From NCBI GenBank assembly GCA_977006965.1, contig OZ345363.1:2170001-2234000 (forward strand): 64,000 nucleotides of DNA, given 5' to 3'. The notes below the pieces were generated by a model. That model was not told where the DNA came from, made no database searches, and worked only from the letters and a program-made list of their open reading frames with translations. The position numbers and the translations under genes are program-made. The DNA comes from Phymatolithon calcareum. Its lineage: Eukaryota; Rhodophyta; Florideophyceae; Hapalidiales. This document shows positions 1 to 10,584 of the stretch, one piece after another (the first letter of the stretch is position 1; every line of letters begins with the position of its first letter).

Positions 1-1480
1 CTTCATGGCGATGCATTGTTTATTAGTTGATAATTTTAAAAATGATTTTCCGGGAATGGTGAGAAAAAGCCGGGCCCTTCATGGACAGAAGACTTTAGGA
101 ATGTGTAGTGCGAAAATCGAATCCTTCCATATATGGCCCTGTTACTCAAACTTGGGTCCTGAGAGCTCTGAAAAATGTATGGAAATGCAGTTTTCTGCTC
201 TCTCACAGTCGTTGCTTTACCTGATTGGGATGATGTTAGTTTGCTGGCTCATCGATTCTGCACTCCGCGAAATATCAACATGTGAGTAAATAGATGGATT
301 TTCGAAGAGCCAAACAAATGAGCTCATCTGCGCGAGGTTTGAGACGAAAATGCAGAGATCATTCAAGGAGAATGAGCAGTGGGAGGGCTAACCAAGTGGC
401 ATCTTTAAGAGTGCCCTTTGGATGATGAATAATACAGAGCCTACACAGTTAATCCTACCCGTTACAATCCAGACAAAGATGAGATTTAAATTAAATAGTC
501 CGCCGCCACTGGGCTTGGACGCCGAAATGCAGTCATGGTGACTGCTATGATGACTGAATGAATGGATGTGAATTCAGTTGAAGCTCTTGTAATCTCTTTA
601 ACATCACTGTTATGGTGATGAGGTGATGGAATACGAAAAACAGCTGTTCGGGACCTTTAGAAATGTTTTCAAATTCAGGTGGAAGCTTTCTCCTGTCTTC
701 CACAAGTATATTAAATATGCTCGAGAGGTAAATTATTCAGAGCCATTGTCTTCCATCCGGTTCTTTCCACAATTGTTGGAGAACGATGGCTTCCCGAGCA
801 AGAAATTACGTGTGGGATCTCTAGATAGATCAATGAGCGCAACGAATGTAGCGTTTTGATATTAGTGACGTTAAATGCTTACATTTGACTAGCGGACTGG
901 TGTCCTTACGTTAAATAGGATTGACAATCCTCTGCTCCGACCATCGACAGACAGAAATGGCTCACGACGACTTGTTTCTAGAGCGCTGTCACAAGCAAAG
1001 AAAGATCGGAGACGATTCTTTGCAGTGCCGCTCAGTGGCAAATGCATCTCTGGAGCACAAGTATAGCCATATTTCTGGATACGCAGAAATATCTTTTCCA
1101 AGAGAATACGACACAAGTTGCCGCCCTGGAATTTGAACAAAAAGACAAATGAAGTCTCTGACGCGCGGAGTTAAGATAGCGGTCAATTTTTCCACGTGAG
1201 AGCATTCCTCTGAAAGTCGTTGAACGATCCACATTGTGGCAAGACTTCATAGCGCTAGCACGCTTCTACTTACTCTATCTCAGACCATACGCTGATCTGA
1301 TATGTCGGAGAATAGACGATGCAGAATAACACAACGGTTACTTTTATTCACTAGTGCAGCACGCACCGACATGAGGCCATCGACTTAAGAATACACCAAA
1401 GGGACATACAGATAGAGGAACCACAGGATAAAGTCTATCTCATCGCTGGTAGCGGCCGTTAAGGCGATTCATGCAAATAA
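1..1480. other. No recognisable gene
   Basis: Short open frames occur on both strands, but none shows a known motif, a signal peptide or repeat structure. No tRNA or rRNA signature was seen. I assign nothing here. Confidence 0.5.
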
Positions 1481-1501
1481 GCCATGAATTTTCAGCATGC
1501 T

Positions 1502-1894
1502 CTACCAGTGATGGTACTTGTGTTTCCAGTGCGGATAGTGATGCTTGTATCCATACTTATAGCCATGATGCTTGAAGCCATGATGCTTGAAGCCATGGTG
1601 CTTGTAGCCATGGTGCCTGTAGCCATAGTGCTTGTAGCCATAGTGCTTGTAGCCGTGCTTGTGGCCATGCTTGTAGCCATGGTACTTGTAGCCATGATAC
1701 TTGTAGCCGTGGTGCCAAGGCTTCTTGTACCCATGACCGTAGCTCCTCTCAGCCGTATTCAAGGAGCTCACAGGCGAAACATCGGCACGATCTGCCTTAG
1801 GACTCGCAGAGTTATCGGAAGCTGCAGGTATGGTAGCCGCGTACACAGAGGCGACGACAGTGAGCAGGAGGAGAAGAGCAGTGATGCGAGCCAT
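1502..1894 (-). CDS. Secreted His/Tyr/Gly/Lys-rich repeat protein (130 aa)
   Basis: The protein begins with a clear signal peptide (MARITALLLLLTVVASVYA, about residues 1-19). A Ser/Ala/Asp-rich linker follows to about residue 51, ending in an ERS motif. The C-terminal 80 residues are built almost only of His, Tyr, Gly and Lys, with about 30% His, in tandem five-residue units of the type KHHGF/KHHGY. The ATG is supported by a TATA-like box 60 bp upstream and by the paralogue at 10178-10516, which starts with the same MARI and shares the linker pattern (SAS or AAS followed by PK, then V-x-SL, then RS). No family name is known to me. His-rich repeats of this kind bind metals, act as antimicrobial peptides or form structural or adhesive matrices in other organisms; which applies here is not shown. 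The RS junction might be a processing site (inference). No introns are needed. Confidence 0.8.
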   Translation of the reverse strand: MARITALLLLLTVVASVYAATIPAASDNSASPKADRADVSPVSSLNTAERSYGHGYKKPWHHGYKYHGYKYHGYKHGHKHGYKHYGYKHYGYRHHGYKHHGFKHHGFKHHGYKYGYKHHYPHWKHKYHHW

Positions 1895-1953
1895 GTTTGT
1901 CCAAGGAACTGACTTGACTCCGAAAGTTGCTTGTCCGTCGATGGACAGAAGAG

Positions 1954-1963
1954 CTTTAAATAG
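1954..1963 (-). promoter_or_regulatory. TATA-like box of the His-rich gene
   Basis: On the minus strand this reads CTATTTAAAG, ending 60 bp before the ATG. The identical 10-mer lies 59 bp before the ATG of the paralogue at 10178-10516, and a variant (CTACATAAAG) lies 60 bp before the ATG of the third small secreted gene at 23805. Confidence 0.65.
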
Positions 1964-3579
1964 CCGAACTTAAGTACTCTTATCACTACCACGAATGCCT
2001 TTCTTCGCTGAGGTGCCCTACTACTGTAATCAAGGTATAGCTAATTGAGGGCCAGAACAAGATCCTTTCTATCTGTGAAGGCCGGACAAAGGCAATTGAT
2101 TCAGAGGACATGTTCTTGATCATGCGCAGAGGGAGATCGCGGATGCCACCCTCATCGTCGAAAATAATTCGTAGAAATGAAGCAATATCTCGCAAGGGAC
2201 AGAAGCTCCTACACAGTCAGTTAAACAATAAGAAAGCGAAACTTGTGTCGACGCGTTCATTCATGTTCCAGTGGATGCGGTCCGTATGGCGATTACTTCA
2301 GGCTCAAATGGAAGCTAGTTGGCGTAGATTGGAACGGAAATTTGGCATGGATATAAGGCGTGCCAAATTTCCCCTCGGATCTATATCCTTGAGATCTCGG
2401 GTCTTTAAAGGTTTATGACAAACCAAAGGTCGTTATACGACGAGTGTGTAAGGCGTGGCTGCGAATATTGCCATTCGAAGAACTGCAAATGGGCAGTTTC
2501 GGACACGAACGAGTCGTATCTTAGGTAATTAGGTAATAAGTGTCAACAAGACAAACATCTCAGGAAAGTAACCTTGGAGGATCATGAATCTGGATGGGAG
2601 TTTTCCTTTCCTCTTCGATAGGATGCACAGTTCTCTTCCTCGAGATTTCAGAAAAGCTGTGATAAAGGTGCCATTTTTCTTCCTTCGTGTCTGCTTATAC
2701 TATTATGTCCTTTCTGTGCCCATATTGCCTTCCCAAAGTTGCCCCAAGCGTCTGCAGATGCGTTAGTAACTTGTAAATAAAACCTCCCACTTCTTCTTCT
2801 GATGTCATTATGTTCGCAGAAGCTACTGTTTGAGGGACTATGGAGCTAGCCAAAAAACGTTGCAATGCGTTGTGGTGACTCAGAGATCCACCAGTACCGT
2901 ATTGCTTATAGCATCAGAGTGTAGAAAGCGGGTACCTTTCAATCACAGAGATTAGTGAATTAGTGCTTGATTTCTGCGGTTTACTCAGGGCAGAAGGAGA
3001 TTTGATGGCCGGATACATGGTTGAAAGGACGTGTAGAAAGGTATAGGCGAGATGTCGCTATCGGCTCATGTCCCACTACGGTTCTTTGATGAATAATTCC
3101 AATAAACTATGACTCTGGGTGTCCCGGCATAAGATATTGAATATATCTGAGTATTTGGTTTATTTGAAATGGTAGTACCTTCGAAGAAACGGGGATATGC
3201 TGGCTTCTAGTTTGTCTTCAGTGCTCATGCATCTGCAAAGAAAATACCACGGTGTAAGAAGAGGCTAGGCTTACATTGGGTACTCGCATATGGCCGCCAA
3301 GGCAATAGGTCTCGAAGACGCAAGTCCATTGTCATAGTTGTTTGCTTCACCGCACTGGAGACAAGGCGCGACGGATTGTGCGCTCCCGCGCGGGCAATTT
3401 AACGCGGCACTGTACAGCAACGGAAATTAGAGGGTGAAGCCGCGCTTTACAACCAAGCCAGTTCGTCCAGAGAGGTCCATTTGCACACGAGGCTGGGCCG
3501 TATCACCGCCCTTTGGTTTTTGCAGTGTTATCCACGTGTTGGCCAGCATTACGCATGCAAGGAAAGATAATTAAGTACA
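1964..3579. other. No gene seen; one dispersed 3' tail inside
   Basis: Open frames such as 2110-2418 (+) have no recognisable feature. The only structure noted is the repeat tail at 2718-2802, listed separately. Confidence 0.45.
2718..2802 (+). repeat. Repeat B tail, copy 1
   Basis: This stretch is about 85% identical to the reverse complement of 23975-24060 and more weakly similar to 41868-41932. The core reads GTTGCCCCAAGCGTCTGCAG and is followed by a TAAATAAAA stretch, as in a retroelement 3' end. Copy 1 has only the tail, with no coding part recognised upstream. Confidence 0.6.
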
Positions 3580-3693
3580 TGCTGGGTACTCAGATACAAT
3601 ACTAGACATAAGAGGAGAGCCGCCCTATTGTGGGTAGCACCTGAGGCAGCTTTGCCTCTATATTCGTATGACTGTGGGGCTTTGAAAACTAAT
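3580..3693 (+). repeat. Repeat C, copy 1 (internally deleted)
   Basis: The first half (CAGATACAATACTAGACATA and onward) matches the start of copy 2 at 40571. The second half, beginning GTAGCACCTGAGGCAGC and ending in GGGGCTTT, matches the end of copy 2 near 41560. The roughly 900-bp centre of copy 2, including its minisatellite, is missing here. Confidence 0.6.
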
Positions 3694-4835
3694 CTGGCCT
3701 AGAACTCATGTTAGGAAGGGAATAAGGGAGAAAAAGGTTACATGCTTGGAGACCTGGGGGTTTAGAATGATTGGAGTTATGGAAGCGATGTTTCTTTTCT
3801 CTGCTGCGTTCTCTAGGCGATGCTCGCCGTTGAGCAGGGGCTTTCGTCATCCCCCGGTTTGTCTAATTGCGACATTGACAGCATGACTTTAAACACGCAA
3901 GTGGAAAAATACCTCAAGTGAGCTTAATATCGGATGTATACGGGACAGCTGCCGAGTGACACTTGGAAACCTTACGTAATAATTCAGCAAAGAATGACCT
4001 GATACTGCAGAAATGTTAAGAACGGAGAAGGCATTAGACTCTCTACTATTTTGCGGTGTCACCGGAATTGACAATATGGAAAACGACGAGTTCCTGTATT
4101 AGGCTCAAGGGGACATAAGAGTGAAAGCCGCTTCCGTCCAGTAGTGGGAGTGTAACTCAAGTCTGTATCATACTGTAACGTAATCAGTTGCATTATTCAG
4201 GAGGCGTTTCGTGCCCCATTGTAATATTTTGGTCTCGAGTTTTTTGTCCTCCCTTGGACAGCCGCGCAGGTCGTGATCGGAGGTAATTAAATCCATTCAT
4301 GGAGATGCTGAAGAGGGCTGCGTGTAACGATAAGGGCGCCATAAGGAAGAGATCCGTCGGGCAAGTTTCGATTTTTGCTCACGACGTGCATCCTATTCCC
4401 TGACGCACATCATGATGATCAGGATGTGTATCGGCGAGAGCTCGCGGGGAGTGGGTTGCGATTGTGAGCTCTATAAAGTTTAATTTAGTCTCAACTTGCC
4501 GAGAAGAAAACAGCTCATGCCCAAATATTTGTGTCTCACTCAGTGTTTCTCCTTGTACAGATCTTCTACGGTCTGGTTACGTACATGTAGTCTCATGATG
4601 ATCATAAGGGATTACTAGTAGATAACATCGTAATGATGTTCTTACGTACGGATTGTAGATCATCTAGTCCCGCCGGACGCTGTGGACGTGAAATCAAGCG
4701 GCCAAAGTCATTCTTGCCATATCCGACGTCTCTTCTTCTGGAAACCCTTTGACTTATGACTGTAGGCTTCCTTGCACGCACTGGTTATTTCACCGTTTTC
4801 AATGCCCCTGGCAAGAGCAAGCATGAAACGAAGAT
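3694..4835. other. No gene seen
   Basis: No motif, repeat or RNA gene could be supported in this stretch. Confidence 0.4.
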
Positions 4836-4967
4836 TCCGAAGTTGATGAAGCTCTCACAGATATTTCAAACATAATGATCAAGCAGCGAATTTTTGATAT
4901 TCCAAAAGAGATGCTGGAAATGGCAGTTAATACAGTCCAAAGAAAATGCCCAAAGTCAACTACCTAA
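4836..4967 (+). pseudogene. C-terminal module of an unknown protein, copy 1
   Basis: The reading frame encodes a tail containing SEVDEALTDIS and then PKEMLEMAVNTVQRKCPK before a TAA stop. The same module occurs at 23414-23554 (SELDEALKEIS, then QKEMLEMAVDTVQRKCPR and a stop). Similarity continues about 90 bp past the stop into the 3' flank (CGAAAAGTCTCTCAGGTGC). No start codon or upstream domain was found, so this is a 3' exon, a truncated gene or part of a mobile element. The Leu/Met/Ala-rich core suggests an alpha helix. No known function. Confidence 0.5.
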
Positions 4968-5769
4968 ATGAAAATGTAAGCGAAGGATTGAAGCGTAACG
5001 AAAAGTCTCTCAGGTGCGATGACAATTAACAAAATGGAGCTTCAATTAAACAGAAATCCAATCCTTAAGACTGTACATTCAAACATACAGTACGCCACTG
5101 TCGCGGAAATCAGCATTGCCTCGCAAATACGCAATTGAGGATCACGGAAAGCTAGGAATTCAAGAAATGATCATGCTGAGCTGTAAACTGGAGCGCTCCT
5201 TCGAGATTTCAATGAATACTCCTGAGAAACTTCATATATATTGTGGTCTGGGCTCAATTCCCGATTCACGCACTTGATTGCCACTAACGCGTGGAACGAG
5301 GACCGTTAAATTTGTACATTCTCTACGAGCACCATATGAGATCGAGCGCAAGGAGTGCAAAACGCGGTCGGCGCCATCACATGAAAACGAAGTAGAAATG
5401 TAGGCAACTGACTTCGCGCTACGATACGCCTCTCAAGTGTCAAATGGACCAAGTGCTCCAAGTATACTCACCTCCATCCATACATCTACGCCGCTGTTTT
5501 GGCTTATCCCCCGTGTCGCACTTCATGGCCCTGAATAGTTCCGTTCCCTTACTGATGTGGCGAATTATTACAGATCGGCAGCCGACGGCGTTTTGCATAG
5601 CTGACAAAACCTGCAGCGGCACGCTGAGGTGAAGTGGAGCCCAGATGAAAATTGATTTTTGTGCCCCGGGTTGTGGAGGATGCGCACAAGACTGCTGACG
5701 TCATCGTGATTTGCTGAATCCAGCAAGGATCTTCGAGCCCTCGCCAGGATGGACACATTTTGCAAGAGG
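4968..5769. other. No gene seen
   Basis: Apart from the 3' flank of the preceding module, nothing could be assigned. Frames at 5440-5632 show no motif. Confidence 0.4.
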
Positions 5770-5990
5770 TGCTGAGTATTGAGTTTTCCAAATTTTATAT
5801 TCAGTAAAACCGGCTTTTCGACCGGATTTCGAGTGAGAATTTCGAACAAAATAAAATTGTTGAGCGGTTTTTTATATAAATTTGAGCACAAAATCCGGAT
5901 TCGACCGGTTTTTCATTCGTAGATTTCGACGGCGGACGAAGTCGGGCGGATACAAACGACAATGAAACTGCCCGCGGGCAGTATCAAGGG
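5770..5990 (+). repeat. Repeat G1, copy 1
   Basis: About 160 bp here is nearly identical to 55122-55296. Shared landmarks are CGGCTTTTCGACCGGATT, TTTTTTATATAAATTTGAGC and CGGATACAAACGACAATGAA. The repeat contains CCGG-rich palindromic words (ACCGG...CCGGT). Function and element class are unknown. Confidence 0.65.
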
Positions 5991-6835
5991 AATGTTAAGG
6001 ACCTACTACCCCATCTTTGAAGCGCTCTCACTGGCCGAAACAATGCTCATAAAATGGATGAAAATTTTAATTATGTCATTTGCACCGACGGGACTGCATC
6101 TAGCTCCAAGAAAATGTGTACAAACAAGTGAAATATTTTCAAATATGAAGTCAGCAAAAGTTTCCAATGTTCGGCTCTAATCTATCATTATAGAAAAATG
6201 CTTACTGTGTTTCCTTCGAACAGTTTCAGCTTCTCATCGGCGCGCAACGTGAATTTTACTATATTTTTCGCCTGTTCCTTTGCCGATTTTAAAAAACTTT
6301 TGGTCTCGCGCCGCAATCGTTTTTGCGACGTAGACGTTCGATTTTACCAAATTTGCAGTATTCCTGTGGTAGTCTACAACCATTCGAAACTTTTGACAGA
6401 TGCAATAAGAAATTAAACCAGTCCTTTTCGAGATAATTGTATATCTTTGTAGGTGATTCTTTTTCAAGATCAGAATTACGAAAAGTGCTCTACACTCCTT
6501 AATTTATCCCTTTTCTTTAATCTTTTTTGGTTCTTGCTTAACCTACGTTCTTGGATCTCTATAAAAGTTTTCAAAATGCGAAGAACGGATCTGAAAGTGG
6601 TCTTAAACAGCGCGTTTAAGGAGCTGTCTCGATTTTACAAGGAACCCTCTGCTGAGAATTTCTAGAAAAAGTTTCCACGGCGCGAGGACTTTTTTTGCTT
6701 AGCCAATTATGTACTGCCATAACAGAAAGTGTCCAATGAGCTTCGCAGATTGCAAAGATCATAAAAAATAAAAGTGAAAATCTAAGATGGGGGTGTAGGT
6801 CCGTAAGGGGGGAGAAGCGCAAAGCCGATGTCATA
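5991..6835 (+). repeat. Repeat G2, copy 1
   Basis: This stretch aligns colinearly with 45885-46489 plus 46917-47098; the second copy is interrupted by a solo LTR. Shared landmarks include CATCTTTGAAGCG, TTTGCACCGACGGGACTG and AAATATGAAGTCAGCAAAAG. Frames are short and differ between copies, so it is probably non-coding. It may belong to one larger element together with the preceding repeat G1, but only the 5770 locus shows both. Confidence 0.6.
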
Positions 6836-7204
6836 CCACTTAGGAGCAAACATTCTAATAAAAACGAGGCGCGCGTTGTGCATAGCGAATTATGAGGATA
6901 ACGCTGTATCAAAAATTGTCGACAAAGCTTTGCCGCCAACCTTAATTCTGGTTATTTCTTACCAAGAAACGAGACGAGCATCGAGAGCTGCTGCTACAAC
7001 AGGAAACTGATGGTATCATAATATGATGACTTGATATTCCTTGTTACAGTACAGTCGATCCTCGATTTTTGCATAGGCAGTGTAAGCTACCCTGATATTC
7101 AAAAATCGAGGTTATTCAAGTATCGAAGTCGTATCATAGCGAAATTAAAAAATTACAGTTCAAGATTACAATAAACTTTGAAGAAGCCGTTCTGTACCAC
7201 ATCT

Positions 7205-7911
7205 TTTTTTTTGAATTTGGAATTTATTAAACGCCCTCAGTAACACTCATGAGACTGCAAGGGAGATGCATTTCAGCAGCTACGTTGTAGCTTCCATCAT
7301 ATATTCAAATACTTGTAACCCGGGTTAACGTCGTAGCCCTAGCTGCAAAAACCCTCTCCCGTAAAAGGGCGGAGGAGAAAGCTTGGGGTCCACTGATCAG
7401 ATTTCCCCAATTGGCGCCTTGTTTATTCCATGTCGTCGTAAAAGACGAAGGTGAAGAAGAGTAGCTTGTCTAGAGCTTTTTCAGTGATATTTATCTCCTC
7501 TTTGGTCAGTTGATATCTTCCAGGTTGCTCATGAGGATTGGTACAGTATCACTGAACTTGTCTCTGAGAAGTGATGTGCTGATTGGGGGGAACCGACCGA
7601 ATGACCACTTTACTGCTAATTGGCGGTGCCGGCAGATCGTAGGGAATTTTTCTCTTTCTGTTGGACTCCGAGACGTCTCCTTCGTCTTTGAAGAGCAAGG
7701 TCCTCAACGATTTTAATGAAACTCCCTGTTTGAGGAAAGTCAGTGCCGTCTCGAATAGGTCGTACTGTAGTATTGCCGATATGTCTCGACTAACCCATTG
7801 TAGTTCATCCACATCTCTGTCCTCGATTGGGACGGCCAGAAGGCTCCTTTTCGTTGATCTGGCTCGTTCCAGCATTCTGAGTGCTAGAACGAGTCTCCTG
7901 TTTTCGGCGTA
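7205..7911 (-). mobile_element. LINE family D, copy D4 (5'-truncated)
   Basis: The copy is flanked by a perfect 13-bp duplication CTGTACCACATCT (7192-7204 and 7912-7924), placing its insertion inside the MITE. It retains the RT C-terminal region, from a segment like AENRRLVLALRML down to the terminal FYDDME stop at 7423-7425. One or more frame breaks lie near 7550. The 3' UTR has the family hairpin region near 7340-7400 and a T-rich (A-rich on the minus strand) end. 5' truncation and a long duplication are the usual outcome of target-primed reverse transcription. Confidence 0.85.
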
Positions 7912-8072
7912 CTGTACCACATCTGGAATCCAGCCGACATTTGCTGTCGGTACAGCTTCATTGAGCATTTCCCGGCTCCGTTGCACATCGCAATTGTTCA
8001 CGTACTCCAAACTGCCCAAGTGACTTCTCTCATAGAAAATTCCGAACGGTGGACGTTGCATACAGGAGGCCT

Positions 8073-8196
8073 TTTTTCCGCCCGCCCCTTTGGCGGTGCG
8101 TCTTCGTAAGCTACACAAAGGTAGGTAGCAACTGAGGAAGCCTTGCCCATATCTTCGGAAGTCTGCGGGGCTTTTAAATAAACGTTGCTCAAAAAA
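8073..8196 (+). mobile_element. Repeat C, copy 3 (SINE-like retro-insertion)
   Basis: The copy is flanked by a perfect 13-bp duplication ATACAGGAGGCCT (8060-8072 and 8197-8209) and ends in CAAAAAAA. Its body matches the 3' tail of repeat C (AACTGAGGAAGCCTTGCCC and GCGGGGCTTTTAAATAAA). The duplication and A-tail show that it moved by retrotransposition although it encodes nothing, so it depended on another element's reverse transcriptase. Confidence 0.8.
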
Positions 8197-8383
8197 ATAC
8201 AGGAGGCCTAATAAAAATCAAAAATAGCCTATGGGTTTGAAGCTATCAGTGTAGATATTCTTTATTTGAGTATTCACTAATCCTTTTTTAAATTTTAATT
8301 CGAAACCGACTTGGTCCAGGCATTCTGGATGCAAAACTTGAGCATATTCAAGAATAGGAGATTCAGAAATCGAGGATCGACTG

Positions 8384-10177
8384 TACTATATATCAATCAT
8401 AATCATATTATGATTAACGATGAATTTCATGGTGTTCCAATATCAAAGACAGCCCATTGTGTGCTTCCACGATCAGATGTCACAAGATAGGGTCAATTCA
8501 ACTAATACGTGAATGTAGTTATTGCGTGCTCAGAATGGCTGTCGGTCGAGATGGATGGAGGAGTTGGGGCATGAATTCAAGCCCGCCTGCAGAGAAAACT
8601 ATCGGTCTGTACATAGTCGCGGTAGGATATCATGCCAGTTCTTCTGATTCGGGGAAGGTATTTCAATCGGAATGTGCATGTGCACTTAAGTTCATCACTA
8701 GAAAGACCACTCAAAATCACTTAAAAGAGAGCCATGGCGCGTATGCTCATAACAATGCATGTGATGCAAAATCTTGAAGTGATGGAATATGGATTTACTA
8801 AAGCAGTAGAACTGGAAGATTTATAGAGTTTGCTTTCGTCATATGATACTAGGCAATTGTCCACCCTACACAGTACACAGTAATTATACAACTTTAAGTG
8901 ACTCGAATACTGCAGCCTGCTTTAAAGGTTCTCTACAGATTTGCATCATTTTGGTGCAGATTCCCATTTCTCACCATATCGAGAACAACGCAGATACTTT
9001 CTTCACCGCGGCCTCTTTCTCAAAGTGACTTGATACGTGGTTTCCCATCCACGATTCACTACGTTGTGTGATCGGACATGATTTTTGTATTCTACCTGAC
9101 ATCTTTCAGCTGGGGCGCTGAACACGAGCTTCATATTATCTTTCAATTGTTTAAGCAAAATACATAAGGCGAGCGAGCACGTAGAGCTTTCTGCTAATAC
9201 ATCAAGAAAAGCCATGTCTCACTACCACGGCTCATGTTCTATGTCGGAACGGTAAAACGGTTTGATATTTCAATGATAGTCGGTTGATGTCGCATCACAA
9301 TTCATTGGAAGCTTTGGACTATGTCCGCTTCTGAGGCATCTGCAAGGCTTTTCGTTGTAGGATAGAATCCTATTTTGCTTGAATCGATAATTCAAGAGCA
9401 TAAAACCATTGAAGAAGCAAACCCTGACCAGCCTTCAAAACCAAGAAAAGACGAGGTCCTTATGTACAAAGGGGGTGTGGACATCGCAAAGATACTGTAT
9501 TGGAAGTGGACAGAGTGGCACTGAACAATGCTAATGAATCTATCACATAGAACCATGGGAGTTCCGCCGACAGCACATGCTCTCGGCGTTAACACGAAGA
9601 CTTGGAAATGTTGTGGAAGAGACAAACGACGCAAGGACAGAGAACCGCTTGACCGCATGAGATAATCGAGCATGCCAACGACATCCAAGACATAGGTGCC
9701 CTCCGATGAGTCCGGGGAGAGCAAAAAGAGCGCCCTGCAAGGCATATGACCTTTTCTAAGAACGGTCTACCGCACAAAGCAGTGAGAATGAAAGAAACCA
9801 GACACATAATTCTCCGCGCAAGATGGTTTCAGGGTCGCTTTCTAAGAAATCCGCCGAAGTTGATTGAAGAAATGGGCAGTCAAGGAGCACAGGCGGGTCG
9901 GCATTATGGACTGCTGCATGGTAACTACTCCTACCTATGGAAACCGATGTCTGAAAACGAGCCAAAATCGCAGGTCGTCAACGGGAAGTGCAGAATGAAT
10001 GCAGGTCAAGACTTCTTGATTAATCTCAAATTCCGCATTTTCTTTATTCATGCTGCACGCATGTAAAGGTCAGTCCTGACTTCAAGGACAAAAAAGACGG
10101 AGATGGGGAGCAGCAAACGGATCGTCTCTTTAAATGCTATTGCCCGTCATGAAGATTCAAGAGAAACACTGTATTAA
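8384..10177. other. No gene seen
   Basis: Frames at 8457-8777 (+), 9392-9745 (-) and 9746-10066 (+) show no domain, signal peptide or repeat that I recognise. No RNA genes were seen. Confidence 0.4.
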
Positions 10178-10516
10178 CTACCAATGTCGGCGATAGCCAT
10201 GGCGATTACGGTGATGGTTCCAGCGGCGTTTGTTCCAGCGGTGATGGTTCCAGCGGTGGCGGTTCCTGCGGTGATGATTCCGGTAGCCATAGTTATTGTA
10301 GAAACGGCCCTTGTGGCGGTGTCTCCCATTGTGACGGTTCCCGTAGTGCTGATTCCGGTAGTACCTGCTTCTTACTGCTGCATGCAGAGAATTCACCGAA
10401 GAGATCTCCGATGCTTTTGTCTTGGGGCTGGCGGCGTTCTCTGAAGCTGTAGGAGTGATACTGGCGAACGCAAAACCGAAAATAGCGACGAGGAGGAGAA
10501 TAGCAATGCGAGCCAT
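10178..10516 (-). CDS. Secreted Arg/His/Asn-rich protein, paralogue of 1502-1894 (112 aa)
   Basis: A signal peptide (MARIAILLLVAIFGFAFA) is followed by a linker with ASENAASPK and a V-x-SL...RS end, matching the gene at 1502-1894 in order and spacing. The mature part, from about residue 51, is rich in Arg, His, Asn, Tyr and Trp, with repeats of the type RWNHHRWNKRRWNHHR. The family thus keeps the signal and linker while the basic aromatic tail diverges (His/Tyr/Gly/Lys there, Arg/His/Asn/Trp here). The same TATA-like 10-mer lies 59 bp upstream. A strongly cationic secreted peptide of this size could be antimicrobial, metal-binding or structural; the sequence alone does not decide. Confidence 0.78.
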   Translation of the reverse strand: MARIAILLLVAIFGFAFASITPTASENAASPKTKASEISSVNSLHAAVRSRYYRNQHYGNRHNGRHRHKGRFYNNYGYRNHHRRNRHRWNHHRWNKRRWNHHRNRHGYRRHW

Positions 10517-10574
10517 GTTGATCGGTTGGGTTGATTTACTCTAAGTTTTCCTTCCATACGGCCTCTTGTCCGGA

Positions 10575-10584
10575 CTTTAAATAG
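10575..10584 (-). promoter_or_regulatory. TATA-like box of the paralogous secreted gene
   Basis: CTATTTAAAG on the minus strand, 59 bp from the ATG and identical to the box at 1954-1963. The sequence following it (TCCGGACAAGAG) also resembles GACGGACAAG after the first gene's box. Confidence 0.65.

Larger units (their letters stand above)
7052..8383. mobile_element. pogo/Tc1-mariner-like MITE with two nested insertions
   Basis: Terminal inverted repeats are CAGTCGATCCTCGATTTTTG at the left and the reverse complement of the same word with one mismatch at the right, each flanked by TA (7050-7051 and 8384-8385). This is the TA duplication expected of the Tc1/mariner/pogo superfamily. Once the nested insertions at 7205-7911 and 8073-8196 are removed, the element is about 490 bp with no transposase frame, so it is non-autonomous. 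A second internal word (AAAATCGAGGTTATTCAAG) near the left end is typical of pogo/Tigger termini. Confidence 0.75.

Noticed and set aside
5-289. Open frame at the left edge
   Set aside because: No motif, no homologue in the window, and nothing to support a start or promoter.
1484-1912. Long plus-strand open frame over the His-rich gene
   Set aside because: It is a Val/Met/Leu-rich shadow of the repeat; the minus frame has the signal peptide, linker and a matching paralogue.
10184-10444. Plus-strand Val/Pro/Ala-rich frame
   Set aside because: Antisense shadow of the paralogous secreted gene.
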